Positions 51,681 through 57,791 of a stretch of DNA of 57,791 bases are shown one piece after another (the first letter of the stretch is position 1; every line of letters begins with the position of its first letter). The stretch comes from Bacillota bacterium (GTDB lineage: Bacteria > Armatimonadota > HRBIN16): contig JAIMBJ010000020.1 in assembly GCA_023511455.1 (NCBI GenBank), positions 1 to 57,791 of the forward strand. Direction: 5' to 3'. The position numbers and the translations under genes are program-made. The notes under the pieces were generated by a model, which saw only the letters and a program-made list of their open reading frames with translations, searched no databases and was not told the origin of the DNA.

Positions 51681-54442
51681 GCGATGGCTCTCACCGCAGT
51701 GGCACAGCGCGCGCACAGGTCGGGATACTCTGCGTCCACACCGATATCGGTGCGAATCTGCCAGCAGCGCGGACACTTCTCGCCCTCCGCTTTGTGTACC
51801 GTCACTAACACCTCTTCTTCGTCCCATTGCTCTACCTCTACCGACGATACCATGTACAGCGTCGGCAGGTCGACAAAGAAGGGTTTGAGTGCGCTCCAGG
51901 TCTCGTCGTCCAGCTTGATGTGCAGAGCGGCCTCCTGCGAGCGGCGAATCATCTCCGACTGCCGCGCCTGTTCGATCGCCTTGTTCACCGTTTCGCGCAT
52001 CGCCAGCACCGGCTCCCACCGCTCCAGCATCGCCGCATCGTGCACCGAGAAGGGGTCCTCAGGCAGCTGCGAGAGCAACACGCTCAGCGGTTTGTTCTCG
52101 CCAGGCAGGGATTGCCAAACCTCCTCCGCGGTGTGCGTGATGATGGGCGCGAGCAGCTGCGCCAGCGTCTGCGCGATAAAGTGCAACGCGGTCTGCGCCG
52201 AACGGCGTTCGTGCGAAGTGGGCGGCGAGCAGTACAGGCGGTCTTTCAGCACGTCCAGATAGAACGCGCTCATGTCTACCACGCAGAAGTTATGCACGTT
52301 CTGGTACACTCGGTGGAACTCGTAAACCTCGTAGGCTGCCACGCAGTCCGCGAGCAATTTGCGGGTGCGCGCCATCGCCCACTGATCCAGCGGCAACATC
52401 TGGCTCTCCACCACGCGGTGCTGGGCGGGATCGTAGTCGTACAGGTTGCCCAGCAGGAAGCGCATGGTGTTGCGGATGCGCCGGTATGCCTCGGCGGTGC
52501 GGTCCAGAATCTCGAAGGATAGTCGCACGTCCTCGAAGTAGTTGCAGCTGGACACCCACAACCTCAGCACGTCCGCGCCGTATTTGTGAATGACCTCCAG
52601 CGGGCTGATGACATTGCCCCAGGACTTGTGCATGGCGCGTCCTTCGCCGTCCAGCATCCAGCCGTTGGTGATGACCGCGCGGTAAGGGGCATCGCCTTTC
52701 GTGGCGACGGCAATCATCAGGCTGGAGTTGAACCAGCCGCGGTGCTGGTCGGAACCTTCCAGATACACGTCGGAGGGCCAGCGCAGTTCCGGGCGGTGCT
52801 CCAGCACGGCGCGGTGCGTGCAGCCGCTGTCGAACCACACGTCCAGAATATCATCCTCTTTATCGAAGGTGGTGTTGCCACACTTCGGGCACCTGATGCC
52901 TTCGGGCAGGAAGAACTCCGCAGGTTTCTCGAACCACACGTCGCTGCCTGCCTTCTCTACCTCGTCGGCGATGCGGGCGATGATGGCAGGGTCCAGCAGC
53001 ACCTCGCCGCATGCCCTGCAGTAGAAAGCGGGGATACCCACGCCCCACGCCCGCTGGCGGCTGAGGCACCAGTCAGGGCGTGCCTGCACCATGCTGCGGA
53101 TGCGGTTGATGCTCTGCGGCGGGAACCACTTCACGCGGTCAATCGCTTCCAGACACCGCTGACGGTGATTGTGGTGGTCGATGTTCATGAACCACTGCAC
53201 CGTCGCACGGAACAGCAGGGGGGAGTGACAGCGCCAGCAGTAGGGGTACTGATGTTCGTAAGGCTCGTATGCCAGTAACGCGCTCTGCTCCCGCAGCCAC
53301 TCGATAATCTCCGCATCGGCATCGCGCACGTATTTGCCAGCGATGCGCTCGCCCACCTCGCTGGTGAACTTACCCTGCACGTCCACCGGACACAGCACCT
53401 GCAAGCCGTATTCCTGACCGGTGTGGAAGTCCTCTTCGCCATGCCCGGGGGCGATGTGCACCACGCCAGTGCCTTCGGTCATGGTCACGTAGTCCGCGAA
53501 CACCACCGGCGACTCGCGCCCGTACAGGGGATGCTGGAACAACAGCCCCGAAAGCTGATTGCCCGGCACCGTGCGCACCACGCGGTACTCCTTCGCGCCG
53601 ATGCGGGACATGGTGCTTTCCACCAGCGCCTCTGCCAGCAGGTATTGCACACCGTCCGTTTCCACGATGGCATACGGCTCCGCGGGGTGTACCGCCACCG
53701 CCAGGTTGGACGGGATGGTCCAGGGGGTGGTCGTCCATATCAGGATGTATGCCCGCTTCCCGTCTTCGTCGGGAAAGACGCCGTTGGGGTCTTCCTTCAG
53801 GGCAAAGCGCACGGTGATGGATGGCGAGGTATGCGTATGGTATTCGATTTCGGCATCCGCCAGCGCGGTTTCGCACACCGGACACCACAGCACCGGCTTC
53901 AGACCGCGATAGATGTAGCCCCGCTCCACCAGCTCCCCGAACACGCGCACCAGCGTGGCTTCAAATTCGCAGGACATGGTGAGGTAGGGGTTCTCCCAGT
54001 CGCCGATACAGCCCAGTCGCTGGAACTGCTCGCGCTGCCGGTTGACGAAGTGCGCGGCGTACTCGCGGCAACGCTTGCGCAGGGTGACCTTGTCGGGCTT
54101 TTCGCCTTTGCGTCGGAACTCTTTGGTGACCTCGTTTTCGATGGGCATGCCGTGATTGTCCCACCCGGGCACGAACGGCGACCGATAGCCCTGCAACATG
54201 CGGAACTTGACGATGATGTCCTTCAGGGTTTTGTTGAGCGCGTGCCCCATGTGAATGTCCCCGTTGGAATACGGGGGACCGTCGTGCAGGATAAACAGAC
54301 CGCGCGGAGCGGGTTTCTCCAGTGCCTTATGGTAGATGTCCTGTTCCTGCCAGAACCGCTGAAACTGCGGCTCTCGCTTTACCAGGTCCGCCTTCATCGG
54401 GAAGGAGGTTTTCGGCAGATTCAATGTGTGATCCCAGTCCAT
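51677..54442 (-). CDS. ileS: Isoleucyl-tRNA synthetase
   Basis: 921 residues, full length for a bacterial-type IleRS. The class I HIGH motif is read as GDIHMGHALNKTL, the tRNA/editing domain lies in the middle (WTTTPWTIPSNLAVAV), and the KMSKS equivalent is GRAMHKSWGN. A C-terminal zinc finger has CPRCWQIRTDIG and LCARC. Co-transcribed with lspA downstream; the rmlD-like gene lies eight bases upstream on the same strand. Confidence 0.96.
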   Translation of the reverse strand: MDWDHTLNLPKTSFPMKADLVKREPQFQRFWQEQDIYHKALEKPAPRGLFILHDGPPYSNGDIHMGHALNKTLKDIIVKFRMLQGYRSPFVPGWDNHGMPIENEVTKEFRRKGEKPDKVTLRKRCREYAAHFVNRQREQFQRLGCIGDWENPYLTMSCEFEATLVRVFGELVERGYIYRGLKPVLWCPVCETALADAEIEYHTHTSPSITVRFALKEDPNGVFPDEDGKRAYILIWTTTPWTIPSNLAVAVHPAEPYAIVETDGVQYLLAEALVESTMSRIGAKEYRVVRTVPGNQLSGLLFQHPLYGRESPVVFADYVTMTEGTGVVHIAPGHGEEDFHTGQEYGLQVLCPVDVQGKFTSEVGERIAGKYVRDADAEIIEWLREQSALLAYEPYEHQYPYCWRCHSPLLFRATVQWFMNIDHHNHRQRCLEAIDRVKWFPPQSINRIRSMVQARPDWCLSRQRAWGVGIPAFYCRACGEVLLDPAIIARIADEVEKAGSDVWFEKPAEFFLPEGIRCPKCGNTTFDKEDDILDVWFDSGCTHRAVLEHRPELRWPSDVYLEGSDQHRGWFNSSLMIAVATKGDAPYRAVITNGWMLDGEGRAMHKSWGNVISPLEVIHKYGADVLRLWVSSCNYFEDVRLSFEILDRTAEAYRRIRNTMRFLLGNLYDYDPAQHRVVESQMLPLDQWAMARTRKLLADCVAAYEVYEFHRVYQNVHNFCVVDMSAFYLDVLKDRLYCSPPTSHERRSAQTALHFIAQTLAQLLAPIITHTAEEVWQSLPGENKPLSVLLSQLPEDPFSVHDAAMLERWEPVLAMRETVNKAIEQARQSEMIRRSQEAALHIKLDDETWSALKPFFVDLPTLYMVSSVEVEQWDEEEVLVTVHKAEGEKCPRCWQIRTDIGVDAEYPDLCARCATAVRAIA

Positions 54443-54450
54443 TGCTCACC

Positions 54451-55356
54451 TCATCCGTTCAAACGATACATGAAATCTCTCAACGCCTCTTTCCAGTGTC
54501 GGGGCAGGGGGATACCTGCCCAGCGCAACCGTTCCATCGCCAGCACTGAATACGCAGGACGCTGCGTTGGCGACAGCCACTCGCGGCTGCTAATCGGTGT
54601 GATAGGCACCTCCGCCTCAAGCCATCCGCGTTCTCGCGCCAGCCTCAATGTTTCACACGCCAGTTCGTACCATGTGGCGGAGCCGCTGTTCACAGCGTGA
54701 TACGTGCCGTACGGAACCGCCCTTTGCACCATCTGCAGCAGCACTTCCGCCAAATCCCAGGTGAACGTGGGCGAACCCACCTGGTCATTCACCACGCGCA
54801 GCGGCTTGCCCTTTTGCGCCGCGTTCAGGATGGTACGCGGGAAGCACTTTCCCGCCGTGCCGTACAGCCACGCGGTGCGCACAATCCAGTGGCGCGGGCA
54901 GGACTGGCGTATCCATTCTTCTCCTGCCAGCTTGCTGGCGCCGTACACGTTCAGCGGGCGGGGAGGGTCCCACTCGGTATAGCCGCTGCGCTTGCTGCCG
55001 TCGAACACGAAATCGGTGCTGATGAACAGCAGCCGCGCTCCCACATCTGCGCAGGCGGACGCCACGTTCGCCGCTCCAAAAGCGTTGGTGCGGTATGCCT
55101 CTTCGGGATGGCGTTCGCAGCCCTCCACGTCCGTGTGTGCCGCACAGAGTATCACCACGTTCGGGGCAGCCTGCTCGACCACGCGCTGCACGACGGCGGT
55201 ATCGGTGATGTCCAGCGTGAAATCTCCCGCACGCCGCGCTGCGGTGAGCAGATGGAAGTGGGGCGCAAAGCGGGCGCAGATATCCTGCCCCAGCATTCCA
55301 CTTGCCCCGATGACCAGAACCGTGTCCCTCACCGCCCCATAAACGCCTCTCTGCAC
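54451..55356 (-). CDS. rmlD: dTDP-4-dehydrorhamnose reductase (RmlD-like)
   Basis: 301 residues. Extended short-chain dehydrogenase: NAD(P) loop VLVIGASGMLGQDI, LCAAHTDVEGCE, and the catalytic YGASKLAGEEW (YxxxK). It completes dTDP-L-rhamnose synthesis or a related reduction. rmlA-C are not in the window. The frame starts at GTG 55356; GTG 55332 (just before RDTVLVIGASG) is an alternative start. An extended -10 lies directly upstream. Confidence 0.88.
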   Translation of the reverse strand: MQRGVYGAVRDTVLVIGASGMLGQDICARFAPHFHLLTAARRAGDFTLDITDTAVVQRVVEQAAPNVVILCAAHTDVEGCERHPEEAYRTNAFGAANVASACADVGARLLFISTDFVFDGSKRSGYTEWDPPRPLNVYGASKLAGEEWIRQSCPRHWIVRTAWLYGTAGKCFPRTILNAAQKGKPLRVVNDQVGSPTFTWDLAEVLLQMVQRAVPYGTYHAVNSGSATWYELACETLRLARERGWLEAEVPITPISSREWLSPTQRPAYSVLAMERLRWAGIPLPRHWKEALRDFMYRLNG

Positions 55357-55359
55357 AAG

Positions 55360-55368
55360 ATTATACCA
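55360..55368 (-). promoter_or_regulatory. Extended -10 promoter of rmlD-ileS-lspA
   Basis: On the minus strand TGGTATAAT (55368-55360). Transcription would begin near 55353, at the GTG 55356 or shortly before GTG 55332, so the message has a very short leader or none. Confidence 0.5.
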
Positions 55369-55423
55369 GAATCTGAAAGTTGGGGAGAGGTAACGGAAAT
55401 CGCTTGCCGGGTCTGAGAAAACC

Positions 55424-55453
55424 TTGACAAATCACCAATACGTGGTGTATATT
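55424..55453 (+). promoter_or_regulatory. Promoter of the dockerin-like secreted protein gene with a palindrome
   Basis: Consensus TTGACA (55424-55429) and TATATT (55448-55453), 18 bases apart. A perfect inverted repeat CACCA-N5-TGGTG (55433-55447) fills the spacer and could be a regulator site. Confidence 0.6.
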
Positions 55454-55479
55454 CTAACCAAACCCGTGTTGTCGGGCGA

Positions 55480-57642
55480 GTGCGAAGGGAGGCTTATCAA
55501 GGTGTCTTGCAATCTGCGCTTTTCTGCCCCCCCCTTATCGCGTGGGCAGCGGTGAGCGTGTGTTTACTGGTCTCTCCCCTGCAAGCCCAAGACCTCCACA
55601 TCACCCTGCTCAACGGCGACTGCGACGGCGATAACGAAGTCACCCTCCTGGATTTCGGGATTGTGGTCAGCGCGATGGGAAGCGTGCCCGGCGACCCCAA
55701 CTGGGAGCCGCGTGCTGACTTGGACGGCGACGGCGAAGTGACCCTGTTTGACTTCGGCATTGTGGAGCGCAACTTTGGACAGGTGGGTGCGGAGCCGTTT
55801 GACCCCACGCTGCCCCGCATGCCTGCGGCGAGTGAGGGATATGCTCTGCAAGGGAGTGTCGAACTGCAGGACTGGGTTGGCGCGCCTCAGCCCGTGCGCA
55901 TTGAGGCTTTGCGCGAGGACGACCCTGACCAGATAGTGTACTGGATGGAGGTTCAGAGTGGGGAGCCATTTACCCTGCATCTACCGCGATCCGGCTTGTG
56001 GTGGGTGAAGGTGAGCGGGGCACCGCAAGGCCAGGCTCGCCATTTGACCGGGCAATCCGCCGCTAAGCGGTACTATCTGCCCGGAGACCCCATTCAAGCG
56101 TTTTTCATTACTCCGAGAGAGGGAGAGGCATTTGCAGACGCCGCCCTCGAGGACGCCCCAATCGGGGTCTCCGTGTATGCGCAGGACTATGATGACGTGT
56201 TTTCCCAATCGGCAGATGGCAGCAGAACCCTGTCCAACCGCGAGCGAACGACCTATGCTTTCGACTTCCAGTGGAGCACGCCCAGTTTGCTGTTCCAATG
56301 GGAGATTGTATCTGGTGGCGGTTCTATCGCTCCCATTGCTCCGTATGCACCCTCGGCGCTGTATTTCCCTCCGGTACTGGAACCCTATGAGTACGAACGT
56401 ACAGTTACCGTACGCTGCACCATCATAGATTTTTCACCTGACCTGTCAAGGATGGATTCGAGGAAGCAGATTACGCGCAGTTTCAGAATCGTTAAACGTC
56501 CTACCGTACACTTGGGTGTTGAAGCGGTAGACCCTTGGGGGAATTTACTTTCCACAACGCCTATTCCCTCAGGGCAAGGGGCTTCTCGGCTGAGTTTCAC
56601 GGCAAACAAGCGAGGGCGTGCATGGAAGCTCGAAAGCGTCACTTTCACCACGCCGTGGGGAACCCAAACAGTACAGAACCCCGACCCCGATGGGCAGGTG
56701 TCCGTTTCCTTCACGACGGAGCCTATCTCGCCAGACGAACCCCATCGTCGTTTCCAGTTCGGCGCGTCGGCAGTGTTCAGCATGACATTACCGCCACCCG
56801 TTGGACGGATTGAGCAGCGAGATGAGAAGACCGGTGAGCGCTTGCTGGGATTTGATATTCACTACGTCGAGCCGTACGACCGCCTCTATACGAACGAGCT
56901 GATAGACGACTCGCGCGGACAATCTGTCTTCGGTACCTGGCCGGTACCCAATTGGTTCCACAACCGGCCCGGGCACTGGGGAGCGGTCGTCCCGCGCTTC
57001 AACGAAGAGTACGGTCTTCGTTATCCCATCGTCCATTGGCTTCCTATGACCTTAGAGGAAATCCTTGAGGATATTGATATCGACGAGGAGACATCCGAAT
57101 TGCTGCGACGGATCGGTGCCATCGAAGTTCTCGGTATCTTCGACTTCATGGGGGCACTGGGACCAGAGCCGTTTGCCGAACAATACAGAGGGCGGATTTA
57201 CATCTTGCCTGCTGCGGTTTCTCCCTTAAAGGTAGAAGACCCCTACGCGCTTACTGCGGACGGTATCGATCTGCTTGCGAGGGTTGTTACCCACGAGTTT
57301 GCACATAGAGACCAATTCCTCCGAGCATGGGGAGGCTTCAGCGACGAGTATATCCGGCCGCGTGGCGTATTTCTACCGGGGAACCGAAAAGAGGGGTCGG
57401 ATGATGACGGGGACGGTCTGTCGAACGATTACGAAGAGAGTGCAGAAGGCCAGTGGTACCAATTTAACAAACAAATATGGGACGCTCTGTACCAGTGGTG
57501 GATGGGGCAACAAGGCTGCCAGTCAGGCACAGGGCTGCCCGACGCCGAAATGTATGCCCGCCTCTTCGGGGAGTGGAACCACTACTGGATTGGCTCGTTG
57601 GACGAACAGGACTACTCTGTCGGAGGACGGTTAGATTACTGA
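55480..57642 (+). CDS. Large secreted protein with dockerin-like Ca repeats and HExxH motif
   Basis: 720 residues. A signal peptide ends near SPLQAQ. Because AGGGAGG (55486-55492) lies just inside the frame, TTG 55507 may be the true start. Residues about 42-105 hold two EF-hand-like dockerin-I repeats (GDCDGDNEVTLLDFGIVV and ADLDGDGEVTLFDFGIVE). A central beta-rich region (Ig-like by appearance) follows. Near the C-terminus VVTHEFAHRDQF gives an HExxH zinc-peptidase-like motif, and GSDDDGDGLSNDYEES is a further Ca-binding repeat. Enzyme activity is possible but not shown. A similar exported protein gene starts 18 bases later. Confidence 0.75.
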   Translation: MRREAYQGVLQSALFCPPLIAWAAVSVCLLVSPLQAQDLHITLLNGDCDGDNEVTLLDFGIVVSAMGSVPGDPNWEPRADLDGDGEVTLFDFGIVERNFGQVGAEPFDPTLPRMPAASEGYALQGSVELQDWVGAPQPVRIEALREDDPDQIVYWMEVQSGEPFTLHLPRSGLWWVKVSGAPQGQARHLTGQSAAKRYYLPGDPIQAFFITPREGEAFADAALEDAPIGVSVYAQDYDDVFSQSADGSRTLSNRERTTYAFDFQWSTPSLLFQWEIVSGGGSIAPIAPYAPSALYFPPVLEPYEYERTVTVRCTIIDFSPDLSRMDSRKQITRSFRIVKRPTVHLGVEAVDPWGNLLSTTPIPSGQGASRLSFTANKRGRAWKLESVTFTTPWGTQTVQNPDPDGQVSVSFTTEPISPDEPHRRFQFGASAVFSMTLPPPVGRIEQRDEKTGERLLGFDIHYVEPYDRLYTNELIDDSRGQSVFGTWPVPNWFHNRPGHWGAVVPRFNEEYGLRYPIVHWLPMTLEEILEDIDIDEETSELLRRIGAIEVLGIFDFMGALGPEPFAEQYRGRIYILPAAVSPLKVEDPYALTADGIDLLARVVTHEFAHRDQFLRAWGGFSDEYIRPRGVFLPGNRKEGSDDDGDGLSNDYEESAEGQWYQFNKQIWDALYQWWMGQQGCQSGTGLPDAEMYARLFGEWNHYWIGSLDEQDYSVGGRLDY

Positions 57643-57660
57643 CGACAAGGAGGAAAGCCA

Positions 57661-57791
57661 GTGAAAACCGCGTTTTCGGTATTGCTCATCGTGGCGACTG
57701 CAGTTTCGGTCTGTGCCGACCTGCCTGCGCCCAAAGACCCGCTGGTGATGCCTGCCATCGCGATGCGCCAGACGCCTGAGCTGTGGGTGCG
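57661..57791 (+). CDS. Start of an exported protein gene, cut by the window end
   Basis: GTG 57661 follows AAGGAGG by seven bases. The visible 43 codons begin KTAFSVLLIVATAVSVCADL, a signal peptide, then a Pro-rich mature start (PAPKDPLVMPAIAMRQTPEL). It is in an apparent operon with the dockerin-like protein. Function unreadable. Confidence 0.6.
   Translation, partial: MKTAFSVLLIVATAVSVCADLPAPKDPLVMPAIAMRQTPELWV

Overview
The window is a bacterial chromosome segment, gene-dense and GC-rich, with strong AGGAGG-type ribosome binding sites. Its gene families (DUF6785/DUF6784 membrane protein, H-X9-DG protein, DUF2961/GH172 enzyme, two Gfo/Idh/MocA oxidoreductases, a dockerin-like secreted protein, a group-3b-type NiFe hydrogenase) point to an Armatimonadota-like lineage. 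That assignment is inference from gene content; there is no rRNA gene. I see no tRNA, CRISPR array, insertion sequence or phage module.

Layout. 1-1112: a small secreted protein gene that looks frameshifted, its broken downstream part, and a promoter. 1113-3116: a large polytopic membrane protein. 3117-9026 (minus): a polyphosphate cluster of Ppx/GppA-HD phosphatase, CHAD protein, SixA, Ppk1 and a small membrane protein. 9065-11459 (minus): H-X9-DG protein, RadC and an oxidoreductase. 11673-14687 (plus): prfB with its programmed frameshift, a lone 5'-nucleotidase C-terminal domain, a glutaminyl-cyclase-like M28 lipoprotein and a zinc-ribbon protein. 14688-15290 (minus): thioredoxin followed by a 59-residue membrane protein with an in-frame TGA at a probable redox position (candidate selenoprotein). 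15405-22218: nanE, then pth, prs, glmU, a DUF2961 protein, rsmA and a G5/3D cell-wall protein behind a structured leader.

22440-27324 is a sulfur operon: rhodanese-persulfide dioxygenase fusion, TusA, DsrE2-like protein, YeiH-type exporter, two YeeE/YedE proteins and a CsoR/CstR-type repressor. A matching inverted-repeat operator overlaps the first promoter. The parts fit uptake of thiosulfate-like sulfur, persulfide trafficking, oxidation to sulfite and sulfite export under persulfide-sensing control.

27500-43533 is a hydrogenase region: hypF, a degraded methyltransferase locus, hypBA with a maturation protease, an HlyD/ABC-2 exporter operon, and a five-gene NiFe hydrogenase operon ordered B, cNMP-binding protein, gamma, delta, alpha. 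The hydrogenase resembles cytoplasmic bidirectional sulfhydrogenases, so sulfur and hydrogen metabolism sit side by side. hypC, hypD and hypE are not in the window.

43713-57791 holds an MFS transporter on an apparently leaderless transcript, folC, an HtrA protease, two small hypothetical genes, an oxidoreductase divergent from an HpcH/HpaI aldolase, a GT9 glycosyltransferase, ileS-lspA, an RmlD-like reductase, a secreted protein with dockerin-like repeats and an HExxH motif, and the start of another secreted protein. All calls come from reading the sequence; no database search was run.
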